Below are positions 50,863 to 58,199 of a stretch of 64,000 nucleotides of DNA, in pieces; positions within the stretch are counted from its first letter, which is position 1; each line of letters opens with the position of its first letter. This stretch comes from DASPKX01 sp035627835. Its GTDB lineage: Bacteria; Verrucomicrobiota; Verrucomicrobiia; Limisphaerales; SXQI01. Under the pieces are notes generated by a model. It saw only the letters and a program-made list of their open reading frames with translations. It was not told where the DNA came from and searched no databases. The stretch lies in NCBI GenBank assembly GCA_035627835.1, contig DASPKX010000172.1, forward strand, positions 62,001 to 126,000, given 5' to 3'. The position numbers were made by a program, and so were the translations under genes.

Positions 50863-50895
50863 GGGGGGGTCCGACACTCTGTGTCGGACCCCCCT
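50863..50895. repeat. Long perfect GC hairpin
   Basis: A 14-bp perfect stem, GGGGGGTCCGACAC paired with GTGTCGGACCCCCC, around a 3-nt loop TCT, plus one wobble pair outside. No T-run follows, so it is not a standard terminator. Confidence 0.8.
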
Positions 50896-50997
50896 CCTAA
50901 AATGCCGCCATGAAAGATACAGATTTTCCAGCTTCGCTCACGGGTTCCTCGGCTTTTTTCGGCAGCCCCGCGGAACCCGGACCAACAGCCTCCAACC

Positions 50998-51109
50998 ACG
51001 CTCTGTGCACAACCGCGCACGCTGCGCGCACACATCAGCCACGCTCATGTGCACGCTCCTGTACACACTAATTCCCCAGCAAAACACGCTAAAACACGCT
51101 GTACACGCT
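50998..51109 (+). repeat. Seven direct CACGCT motifs in 112 bp
   Basis: Copies begin at 50998, 51018, 51040, 51052, 51085, 51095 and 51104 (the last three in the phrases AAACACGCT, AAACACGCT and TACACGCT). Same orientation, irregular spacing of 9-33 bp, ~85 bp before the next start codon. May be a binding-site cluster. Confidence 0.55.
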
Positions 51110-51194
51110 CATTTTTCGAATAGGGGCCATCACCCCCGCCACAAACAACAAAAAAACGTCACTCCACGTATGAACCACACCAACCCTCCCATCT

Positions 51195-51803
51195 TTGCGC
51201 GCAGAGTGCGCCCTCAGCGCTCTGACACCCGATCAGCAGGAGCAACTCTACGATTGGCTTGAATCTTACCCGCTCAGGCGCGTTCTTGAGATGGTGGCTG
51301 CCCCGTGTCCGGAAGGTTTCGGGCTTAAAACTCACCTCACCACCCTTCGGCGCTTCCACGTCCGGGCGCGGGCTCGCTTTCAAAATCAACTCGCGGAAGA
51401 TCTCCCGGAAATAGGCGCCCCCGCTCCTGGCACCGACCAACTCCTCCTTGCCTCGCTGCAACGGGCTGCCGCCGAGCTATCTACGGACCAACTCACTGCC
51501 AGTCGCTTCACCGCCGCTGCCAAGTGGATGCTGCGCCTGAAAGAAATCGAGCAACGCCAGCAGGAGATCGAACTCACCCGAGAGCGGCTTCAGCTCGAGC
51601 ACGCCAAGTTCCGCTTCAACGCCGCTGACGCAGCCCTGGCTCACTATGAGGAACTCGGGGCCATTTCGAGCAACTCCTCGCTGCAGCACCGCGAAAAAGT
51701 TCAGGCTGCCCAGGAATCGATCCGGGATTTCTTCCACCACATTCTTTACCGCGGGTCGGAAGATTACGTCTCAACCCGCGACGCCACTTCCTGGGTCATA
51801 TGA
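51195..51803 (+). CDS. Hypothetical protein with HTH-like N-terminus and coiled coil
   Basis: A 202-residue soluble protein. The N-terminal ~60 residues (LTPDQQEQLYDWLESYPLRR, FGLKTHLTTLRRFHVRARAR) read like a helix-turn-helix; residues 110-155 form a coiled coil (LKEIEQRQQEIELTRERLQL). That layout recalls phage Mu gp27-like/DUF3486 or small-terminase proteins, but the match is by general pattern only. The only start in this frame after an upstream stop is TTG 51195, with no Shine-Dalgarno, so the N-terminus is uncertain. It is followed by a repeat-rich gap. No other phage gene is near. Confidence 0.5.
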   Translation: MRAECALSALTPDQQEQLYDWLESYPLRRVLEMVAAPCPEGFGLKTHLTTLRRFHVRARARFQNQLAEDLPEIGAPAPGTDQLLLASLQRAAAELSTDQLTASRFTAAAKWMLRLKEIEQRQQEIELTRERLQLEHAKFRFNAADAALAHYEELGAISSNSSLQHREKVQAAQESIRDFFHHILYRGSEDYVSTRDATSWVI

Positions 51804-51861
51804 ACCGACTTCTGCGCAACCCTCCCCGCGATGCCTCCGCAGCCGATGCCAAACCAAATCC

Positions 51862-51905
51862 GAATTTTTATCTGCGAAATCTGTGCAATCTGCGGACGTC
51901 CTCCT
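51862..51905 (-). repeat. Dispersed 'CGCAGATT' repeat, second copy (inverted)
   Basis: Minus-strand reading GTCCGCAGATTGCACAGATT then TCGCAGATAAAAA matches 6427-6465 with few differences. It lies between the coiled-coil gene and fabI, next to a REP element. Confidence 0.65.
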
Positions 51906-51925
51906 TCCTCGTCCTGCCACTTTGA

Positions 51926-51953
51926 TGGCAGGCCCGGTCCCCCGACCGGGCGT
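51926..51953 (+). repeat. REP-type hairpin, GCAG variant
   Basis: Arms GCCCGGTC and GACCGGGC with loop CCCC, preceded by GCAG where other copies have GTAG. It lies 53 bp before fabI. Confidence 0.8.
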
Positions 51954-52005
51954 CCGGCCAGAAACGCTTGCCCACCTCACGAACTTTCCTTAGTACAGGC
52001 TTCTT

Positions 52006-52770
52006 ATGTTGGAGAACAAGATCGGCATCGTCTTCGGGGTCGCGAACAAACGCTCCATTGCCTGGGCCATTGCCCAAGCTTGGAAAAAAGCGGGCGCCAC
52101 TCTCGCGTTCACCTATCAAGGGGAGCGCCTCAAGGAAAACGTCGAGGAACTCGCCGGCACTTTCGGCAGCGACACCCTGCTCATGCCTTGCGACGTCACC
52201 AAGGACGAAGACATCGACCGCGTCTTCAACCAGGTCCGCGAACGCTACGGCAAGCTCCACCTGCTCCTTCACTCCGTTGCATTCGCCCCGAAAGACGCCC
52301 TCGAAGGCGATTTCATCAACACCTCGCGCGAAGCGTACCGCATCGCGCATGACATCTCAGCTTACTCGCTGGTCGCGCTCGCCCGTGGCGCAGCCCCGCT
52401 GATGACCGAAGGCGGCAGCATCGTCGCCATGAGCTATTACGGTGCGGAAAAAGTAGTGCCGCATTACAACGTGATGGGCGTGGCCAAGGCCTCCCTCGAA
52501 GCCAGCACCCGCTACCTCGCCTACGATTTGGGCCCCAAGAAAATCCGTGTGAACTGCATCAGCGCCGGCCCGATGAACACTCTCGCCGCGCGCGGCATCG
52601 CTGGTTTCACCGACATGCTGAAGCACTACGAAGCGCATTCCCCTCTCAAGCGCAACGTCCTCCCCGAAGAACTGGGCGCCACTGGAATGTTCCTCGCCAG
52701 CGACGGCGCTGCCGCTATTACCGGCCAAGTGATTTACGTCGATTCCGGTTACCAGATCATGGGCATGTAG
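52006..52770 (+). CDS. fabI: Enoyl-[acyl-carrier-protein] reductase (NADH)
   Basis: A 254-residue SDR enzyme that reduces trans-2-enoyl-ACP in fatty acid synthesis. Family blocks: IGIVFGVANKRSIAWAIAQA (the FabI-type cofactor loop), LLHSVAFAPKDALEGDF, MSYYGAEKVVPHYNVMGVAK (catalytic Tyr-x6-Lys: second Tyr and Lys of FabI), RVNCISAGPMNTLAARGI, and TGQVIYVDSGYQIMGM at the C-terminus. Length typical; this is the triclosan target in other bacteria. The glcD-like gene follows after 10 bp, probably cotranscribed. Confidence 0.96.
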   Translation: MLENKIGIVFGVANKRSIAWAIAQAWKKAGATLAFTYQGERLKENVEELAGTFGSDTLLMPCDVTKDEDIDRVFNQVRERYGKLHLLLHSVAFAPKDALEGDFINTSREAYRIAHDISAYSLVALARGAAPLMTEGGSIVAMSYYGAEKVVPHYNVMGVAKASLEASTRYLAYDLGPKKIRVNCISAGPMNTLAARGIAGFTDMLKHYEAHSPLKRNVLPEELGATGMFLASDGAAAITGQVIYVDSGYQIMGM

Positions 52771-52780
52771 CCCCGAACGC

Positions 52781-54166
52781 ATGCCTGCTCAACCCTCCAC
52801 GCTCAAGCGCCTCGAAGAAATCGTCGGCGCAAAGAATGTCCTCACCAAACCGGAGGACATCATCCCATATTCCTTTGACGGCACAGCCGCCCTGCAGCAA
52901 TTGCCCGGGTGCGTCGTGTTCGTGGAGACCACAGAGCAGATCTGCGACATCCTCCGCTACGCGAACGAGCATCGCCTCCACGTGGTGACGCGCGGCTCCG
53001 GCACCGGCTTGAGCGGTGGCAGTCTGCCGAGCGCGGATTGCATCGTCATGTGCACGGTGCGCATGAATCGCATCCTGGAAGTGGACAAGGCGAACCTCAC
53101 CATGCTCGTGGAGCCGGGCGCCACCACGCTGGAAGTCTCGGACGCCGCATTGCTGACTGGATTGTTTTATCCACCAGACCCCGGCTCCATGCGCATTTCA
53201 ACGATCGGCGGCAATGTCGCCGAGAACTCCGGCGGCTTGCGCGGGCTCAAGTATGGCGTTACGCGCAACTACGTCATGGGCCTCGAGGTCGTGTTGCCAA
53301 ACGGCGAAGTCATGTGGACCGGCAACAAATGCGTTAAAGACGTCGCCGGCTATTCAGTTAAAGATCTGTTCGTGGGCTCCGAAGGCACCCTCGGCGTCAT
53401 TACCAAAGTCCTGCTGCGCCTCATTCCCAAGCCGCAAGCCAAGAAGACGATGGTGGCCACGTTCGCGCAGATGGACCACGCCGCCGAGACAGTCTCCGCC
53501 ATCATCGCCGCCCAGATCATTCCGTGCACACTCGAGTTCCTCGATCGCACCACGATTCATTGCGTTGAAGATTACGCTAAGATCGGCCTGCCGCTCGATT
53601 GCGAGGCGCTCCTCTTGATCGAGTCCGACGGCCACCCCGCCGTCGTCGCTGACGAAGCCGCAAAAATGGAGGCAATCTGCCGCGAGAAAGGCTGCCTCGA
53701 AGTCCGCGTGGCCAAGGATGACGCAGAAGCCACCAAACTCGCCAGCGCCCGCCGCACCGCCTTCTCCGCCCTGGCCCGCGTCTCGCCCACAACCATCCTT
53801 GAAGACGCCACAGTCCCGCGCAGCGAACTCGCCCACATGATCCGGTTCGTGGAGCAGATCGCCAAAAAACACAAGCTCCGCATCGGCACCTTCGGCCACA
53901 TGGGCGATGGCAACCTGCATCCCACCTTCCTCACCGACGAGCGCAACAAGGAGGAGATGCACCGGGTCGAGTTGGCCTTCCACGAAATTTTCGATGAAGC
54001 CATTCGCCTTGGCGGAACAATTACGGGGGAGCACGGCATCGGCCTCGCGAAGAAAGGGTTCCTTCCCCGGTTCGCCGGCGATGCGCAGATGCGCGTGATG
54101 AAAGAATTCCGCCGCGCCCTGGACCCCAACGGCATCCTGAATCCCGGAAAAATGTTCGACGTGTAA
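52781..54166 (+). CDS. glcD: FAD-linked oxidase, glycolate oxidase subunit GlcD-like
   Basis: A 461-residue FAD-binding oxidoreductase. FAD_binding_4 domain about 40-180 (GSGTGLSGGSLPSADCIVM, DPGSMRISTIGGNVAENSGG split here, GLRGLKYGVTRNYVMGLEV) and FAD-oxidase_C about 215-455 (GTFGHMGDGNLHPTF, GTITGEHGIGLAKKGFLPRF with the active-site His). It probably oxidises glycolate or D-lactate. GlcE and GlcF are not in the window, so it either works alone, as plant-like GlcD/D-lactate dehydrogenases do, or its partners lie elsewhere. 10 bp after fabI. Confidence 0.92.
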   Translation: MPAQPSTLKRLEEIVGAKNVLTKPEDIIPYSFDGTAALQQLPGCVVFVETTEQICDILRYANEHRLHVVTRGSGTGLSGGSLPSADCIVMCTVRMNRILEVDKANLTMLVEPGATTLEVSDAALLTGLFYPPDPGSMRISTIGGNVAENSGGLRGLKYGVTRNYVMGLEVVLPNGEVMWTGNKCVKDVAGYSVKDLFVGSEGTLGVITKVLLRLIPKPQAKKTMVATFAQMDHAAETVSAIIAAQIIPCTLEFLDRTTIHCVEDYAKIGLPLDCEALLLIESDGHPAVVADEAAKMEAICREKGCLEVRVAKDDAEATKLASARRTAFSALARVSPTTILEDATVPRSELAHMIRFVEQIAKKHKLRIGTFGHMGDGNLHPTFLTDERNKEEMHRVELAFHEIFDEAIRLGGTITGEHGIGLAKKGFLPRFAGDAQMRVMKEFRRALDPNGILNPGKMFDV

Positions 54167-54181
54167 CCGAGCAAACCGGTT

Positions 54182-54210
54182 AACCACGAAGGCCACGAAG
54201 CGCACGAAGG
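54182..54210 (+). repeat. Short-period 'CACGAAGG' intergenic repeat
   Basis: AACCACGAAGGCCACGAAG then CGCACGAAGG: three imperfect CACGAAG units. A looser version (GGGCCACAAAAGAGCACAAA) lies near 19190. Function unknown. Confidence 0.5.
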
Positions 54211-54219
54211 GAGACTGTG

Positions 54220-54245
54220 GTAGGCCCGGTCCCCTGACCGGGCGT
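54220..54245 (+). repeat. REP element upstream of the RAYT pseudogene
   Basis: GTAG followed by arms GCCCGGTC / GACCGGGC, loop CCCT, plus strand. It is 99 bp before the pseudogene start and in opposite orientation to the two copies after it. Confidence 0.88.
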
Positions 54246-54343
54246 TCCGCGATTTCGTGCACCCACTCACAAAAATGTGCACGTGACTGTGGCCGCCCAT
54301 TTTCATTCTTGATCCCTCTCCTAAGAGGTCAGAAAATTTTCGC

Positions 54344-54925
54344 ATGAGCCCTCCAGATGATCACCCGCGACGGCTCCGCCGGTTAAGGGGCGTGTGGCCT
54401 GCCTTTGATGGGACGCTGTCATTTCTGCTCACGTTGGTTGTTCAGGACCGCAAACAGGTTCTTGCTAATGAGCCGACCTTAAAAGCCCTTGGCGCATTTC
54501 TCGAAAGCTCACCAGAACGCTAGGGGTGGCGCGGCCAGCGATTTGTGCTGATGCCGGATCACTTGCATCTGATCGCTCAACCGGGCAGTAACGCGATAAC
54601 ACTTGGGTCATGGGTGAAGGCGCTGAAGGCTTATCTTCGAAGGCGGACAAACCAAAAAGAGGTATGGAGCTGGCAGGCGGGGTACCACGATCACAAGTTC
54701 CGATCTGCTGCGGAAAAAGCTCGCAAATGGGAGTACATTTGTCTTAACCCAGTGCGTGCGGGCCTTGTCGCCAGTCCTGAGGTCTGGCCCTACGCAGGCG
54801 AGGTCACCTACCAGAGCGGTGCGCCAACAACCACGCCGAGCACACCAGCATTACTTAGAACATACAAGTTGGTGGTCGAGGACGCCCGGTCGGGGACCGG
54901 GCCTACCATTCAACCGAAGGCGTGA
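54344..54925 (+). pseudogene. REP-associated tyrosine transposase (RAYT), interrupted by an amber codon
   Basis: A 193-codon frame from ATG 54344 to the stop ending at 54925, broken by TAG at 54521-54523 (codon 60). The halves are in the same frame: upstream RLRRLRGVWPAFDGTLSFLL and VQDRKQVLANEPTLKALG; downstream FVLMPDHLHLIAQPG (the HUH-like His-x-His motif) and WEYICLNPVRAGLV with the catalytic Tyr of RAYTs. With the stop removed the length fits a typical RAYT. The 3' end reads through a REP element (54881-54906), giving residues EDARSGTGPT. The catalytic residues are intact, so the inactivation looks recent. REP elements flank it in inverted orientation. Confidence 0.88.
54881..54906 (-). 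repeat. REP element inside the 3' end of the RAYT pseudogene
   Basis: On the minus strand GTAG, arm GCCCGGTC, loop CCCC (one base shorter between arms), arm GACCGGGC. It is in the coding frame's last codons. Confidence 0.88.
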
Positions 54926-54970
54926 GGAGCGTGCTTGAAAATAGGCGCGCCAAGAGCGCTATTGAACCTG

Positions 54971-54995
54971 CGCCCGGTCAGGGGACCGGGCCTAC
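54971..54995 (-). repeat. REP element downstream of the RAYT pseudogene
   Basis: On the minus strand GTAG, arms GCCCGGTC / GACCGGGC, loop CCCT. Same orientation as 54881, opposite to 54220, so the pair encloses the transposase. Confidence 0.88.
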
Positions 54996-55004
54996 CACCC
55001 GGAT

Positions 55005-55928
55005 CTACGCCGGGAGAAAGTAGCGCTGTTGCTTCTCGCTGATGGGCATCTCAAGACGCTCCATCACCTTGAGCATGTCCTCCCAGACCTCCCGCTTCAC
55101 GCTGAGCGCCTGGTTGCGGAGCAGGTACGACGGATGGTAAGTCGGCATCACGGGAATGCCGCGGAATTCATGCCAAGTGCCTCGCATCTTGGTGATGAGC
55201 GCGGGCTGGCCGAAGAGGCCTTCCATCGCGGTGCCGCCTAAAGTCACGATGACTTTGGGACGCACCAAATCGATCTGGGCCATCAGGTATGGCAGGCAGG
55301 TGTTGACCTCTTCAGGCGTCGGCTTGCGATTGCCAGCAGTTTGGCCTGGGATGTCAGGGCGGCACTTGAGAATGTTCGCGATGTAAACGGTTTCGCGGCT
55401 CAAGCTCATCGTCTGAATGATCTTGGTGAGGAGCTGGCCGGCTTTGCCGACAAACGGCTCGCCTTGTTGATCTTCGTCCGCCCCGGGCGCTTCGCCGACG
55501 AACATGAGCGGCGAGTTTATGTCCCCCACGCCGAAGACAACGTTCTTCCGGCTGCGAACGAGATGCGGGCACTTCTGGCAAATAGCCGCGCGCCCAGCCA
55601 GGTCGAGCATAGCGTTGAGCTTCGCCTCGCCCTGGAGCGGTTCAGAAGAGAAAGGCGCCAGGGCAGCAGGCGCTGCGGCCGCCGGAGCGGACGCGGGAGC
55701 GCGGCTGATGGGAACTGCGGCTCGGGCGGGGGGCGCGGAAACGCGAGGGGCAGGAGCGGCTTTTGGAGCTTCAGGCGCGAGCGCAGAAGCTGGTGGCGTT
55801 GCGGCAGGATCGGAGGTCAAGGCTTTGACCATGTCCGGCGAAGCGACGACGTAGCGGTTCCCCTGCTGCTTGAGGTCAAGCAGGTGGAAATAAGCGGCGT
55901 CGAGCAGCTCGCGATAGAGGTCGGACAT
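55005..55928 (-). CDS. Family 4 uracil-DNA glycosylase
   Basis: A 307-residue DNA-repair enzyme that excises uracil and carries a [4Fe-4S] cluster. Cluster Cys: 117 and 120 (ICQKCPHLV), 189 (ANILKCRPD), 211 (VNTCLPYL). Motif A GEAPGADEDQQGEPFVGKAG and motif B-type PTYHPSYLLR are present. Residues 40-95 are an Ala/Pro-rich linker to an N-terminal ~35-residue helical piece (LYRELLDAAYFHLLDL), an extension common in this group. It is the last gene of a long minus-strand run, 52 bp after lpxB. Confidence 0.94.
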   Translation of the reverse strand: MSDLYRELLDAAYFHLLDLKQQGNRYVVASPDMVKALTSDPAATPPASALAPEAPKAAPAPRVSAPPARAAVPISRAPASAPAAAAPAALAPFSSEPLQGEAKLNAMLDLAGRAAICQKCPHLVRSRKNVVFGVGDINSPLMFVGEAPGADEDQQGEPFVGKAGQLLTKIIQTMSLSRETVYIANILKCRPDIPGQTAGNRKPTPEEVNTCLPYLMAQIDLVRPKVIVTLGGTAMEGLFGQPALITKMRGTWHEFRGIPVMPTYHPSYLLRNQALSVKREVWEDMLKVMERLEMPISEKQQRYFLPA

Positions 55929-55980
55929 GCGGGCTAAAACATAGCCAAGAAGCGGGCGTTGCCCAGCGGTTTTTACGCCT

Positions 55981-57168
55981 TTAACGCAGCAGGTCGAGAA
56001 CAGCGCGGGCGGCCCGATGGCTGGCTCCCTTTTCGCCCAGCGAGGCGATCACAGTTTCCAGGTCGGCACGGGCTTGCTCCGCTGCGGCAGGCTCGCGGAG
56101 GAAACGTAGAGCGGCGCTGGCGAGGTTCTCCGGTGTGGCCGCGTGCTGGATGAACTCGGGATAAATTTCTTTGCCGGCCAGCAGGTTGGGCATGGCGAGG
56201 TATTTGGTTTTGATGAACCGCTTGCCGAGCGTGTAAGTGCTCCACGACGTGCGGTAGAGAACGACGGTCGGCACGCCGAAGTACGCGCACTCCATCGTCA
56301 CCGTGCCCGATGAGGCGATGGCCACGTTCGAGCAGCGAAGCCGTTCCGCAAGTCCGCCGACTTGCAGGATGCTCTGCGGAAGTTTGGATTGAACATCCGT
56401 CATGATCTCTCGCGCGAGTTCGAGCAGCGACTGGTTCGGCAGAATCAGGCGAAGATCGAGCGGCATCTGAGCCTGCATCTGCTCGGCCGCAGCGAGCATT
56501 GCCGGAAGATGTTTGCGCAGCTCCCGCACCCGGCTGCCTGGCAGCAGGGTGACAGCGGGCGTGCCTCGCTGCGGCGCAGGCGCAGGCAGGTGGGCATAAC
56601 GATCGACAAGCGGATGGCCAACAAACTCGACGCGGAACTTGGGAACGCGCTGCTGGTACCAGGCTCGCTCGAATGGAAAGATCGCCAGCAACAGGTCGAT
56701 GTCCCGCGCGATCTGCGTGACCCGCGATTCGTGCCACGCCCAGATTTGCGGCGAGACGTAGTAAACAATTCCCGGTCCAGAGCGGCTAGCCATCGCGCGC
56801 GCGGCGGGACAGCACGCCCCTTCCTGCGCCAGCTCACGGAGGCGTTTGGCAAAACGAAGGTTGAAGCCGGGATAATCGATGAGCACCACCGCATCCGGCT
56901 TCTCCTGGACAGCGAGGTTGATCAGTTGATCGAAAAAGCCCTTGAACTTCCGGTAGTTTTTAAGGACTTCGACAATCCCAACGACTGCATGGGCTGCAAG
57001 GTCGAGGTCGAGCCGGAAGCCCGCGGCGAGCATTTTAGGCCCGCCGGCGCCGAAGCACTCGACGCCTGCTGGGTGAGACGCTTTGAGCGCCGTGATCAAC
57101 TCAGCGCCGAGCATGTCGCCGCTCGGCTCCCCCGCAATGAACATGACGCGCAACGGCCGCATGGTCAC
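55981..57168 (-). CDS. lpxB: Lipid-A-disaccharide synthase
   Basis: A 395-residue peripheral membrane glycosyltransferase (GT19) joining UDP-diacyl-GlcN to lipid X to make the lipid A disaccharide. Blocks: MFIAGEPSGDMLGAELI at the N-terminus, DYPGFNLRFAKRL, YYVSPQIWAWHESRV, FPFERAWY, LLPGSRVRELRKHLP, and ASSGTVTMECAYFGVPTVVLY for UDP binding. There is a short insertion in the middle (AQEGACCPAARAMAS), unlike E. coli LpxB. It overlaps the preceding Gfo/Idh gene by 4 nt. Confidence 0.96.
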   Translation of the reverse strand: MTMRPLRVMFIAGEPSGDMLGAELITALKASHPAGVECFGAGGPKMLAAGFRLDLDLAAHAVVGIVEVLKNYRKFKGFFDQLINLAVQEKPDAVVLIDYPGFNLRFAKRLRELAQEGACCPAARAMASRSGPGIVYYVSPQIWAWHESRVTQIARDIDLLLAIFPFERAWYQQRVPKFRVEFVGHPLVDRYAHLPAPAPQRGTPAVTLLPGSRVRELRKHLPAMLAAAEQMQAQMPLDLRLILPNQSLLELAREIMTDVQSKLPQSILQVGGLAERLRCSNVAIASSGTVTMECAYFGVPTVVLYRTSWSTYTLGKRFIKTKYLAMPNLLAGKEIYPEFIQHAATPENLASAALRFLREPAAAEQARADLETVIASLGEKGASHRAARAVLDLLR

Positions 57169-58199
57169 GAATGCGGAGCGTCGGCGAGGGCGATCTGGCG
57201 CGTGATCTCAAAAGCGAGATCGAGCGCGCGCTTGGCGGATTCGCCGCTCACGACCGGCGTTTGCCGCTCTTGAGCGCAACGGACGAAGCTCCGCAGCTCG
57301 AGCTTCAGCGGTTCGTCCTTTTCGATGGGGACAGGTTCGCGGACGATCTTTTTGCCCGCGAACTCGCTCACAATCATCGAGTCCTTTGCGTGGAGAAGCT
57401 TCCGCCAAATGGAGGACTCCGGCTCATCATCGCGCGCGATGCGGTAGATGAACCCCTCCTGCGCGCGGTAATCGAGCGAAATGTAACTATGCGTCGCGCC
57501 GCCGCTGAACACGCGGATCTTGCGCAGGCGCTCGGGGCTGATGCGGCTCGCAGTCAGGTTAGCCACACAGCCATTGGCGAAGCGGAGGCGGGCGTTGGCA
57601 ATGTCCTCTGTGGAGCTGAGCACCGAAATGCCAACGGCATCAACGGACAAAACAGGCGATTTGACGAAGCTCAGCACCACGTCCAAATCGTGGATCATGA
57701 GATCGAGCACGACGCCCACATCGGTGCTCCGGGCCGGGTATGGTGAGAGGCGATGCGCTTCGATGAAGCGCGGCTCGGTGGCTGCGCCTTGCAGGTAATT
57801 GAAAACAGGATTGAAGCGCTCGACGTGTCCCACTTGGAGCACAAGCCCCCGCTGCTGAGCCATGGTGACCAACTCCTCGGCTTCGCCCGCGGTGCGCGTC
57901 ATCGGCTTCTCAATGAGCAGATGCTTCCCCTGCGACAGCAGTTCGCGGCCGATCTGATGATGTGTTGTCGTGGGCGTGACAATGCTGAGCGCCTGCGCGG
58001 CATTCGCTAGTTCAGCGATAGAGCTGAAAGCGGGCACCTGATGCTTGTCCGCAATCCGGCGGGCGGTCTCGGCCGAAGAATCGTAAACACCAACGAACTC
58101 GACCAGGCCAGCTCGTGCGAGTTCGGAGTAAAGCCGCGCGTGCTCCTTGCCGAGGGAGCCGACGCCGATGACCGCAACTTTGAGGAGGGAGGAGGTCAT
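57165..58199 (-). CDS. Gfo/Idh/MocA oxidoreductase, coupled to lpxB
   Basis: A 344-residue NAD(P)-dependent sugar oxidoreductase: Rossmann VAVIGVGSLGKEHAR at the N-terminus, EKP motif in LLIEKPMTRT, and the catalytic-region HxxD in LMIHDLDVVL. Both ends overlap neighbours by 4 nt, placing it between a PQQ-type protein and lpxB. GnnA, a UDP-GlcNAc 3-dehydrogenase that enables amide-linked lipid A, belongs to the same superfamily and is found near lpx genes in Acidithiobacillus, so a GnnA-like role is plausible. No GnnB aminotransferase is in the window, so this is inference. Confidence 0.85.
   Translation of the reverse strand: MTSSLLKVAVIGVGSLGKEHARLYSELARAGLVEFVGVYDSSAETARRIADKHQVPAFSSIAELANAAQALSIVTPTTTHHQIGRELLSQGKHLLIEKPMTRTAGEAEELVTMAQQRGLVLQVGHVERFNPVFNYLQGAATEPRFIEAHRLSPYPARSTDVGVVLDLMIHDLDVVLSFVKSPVLSVDAVGISVLSSTEDIANARLRFANGCVANLTASRISPERLRKIRVFSGGATHSYISLDYRAQEGFIYRIARDDEPESSIWRKLLHAKDSMIVSEFAGKKIVREPVPIEKDEPLKLELRSFVRCAQERQTPVVSGESAKRALDLAFEITRQIALADAPHS

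Larger units (their letters stand above)
50454..51194. other. Intergenic region with hairpin and CACGCT cluster, no credible gene
   Basis: About 740 bp without a coherent protein. It holds a long GC hairpin (50863-50895) and seven CACGCT motifs (50998-51109), listed separately. Two overlapping ORFs on opposite strands near 50431-50863 have no protein-like character. It may contain the promoters of the flanking genes. Confidence 0.55.

Noticed and set aside
50431..50863. Two overlapping ORFs (92 codons minus, 114 codons plus) upstream of the three-gene operon
   Set aside because: They lie antisense to each other, lack ribosome sites and read as low-quality protein with scattered Cys and no helix or strand pattern.
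54521..54523. Programmed readthrough or pyrrolysine/selenocysteine-type recoding of the TAG in the RAYT frame
   Set aside because: No recoding element or pyl/sel gene is visible, and RAYT genes decay often; a nonsense mutation is the simpler view.
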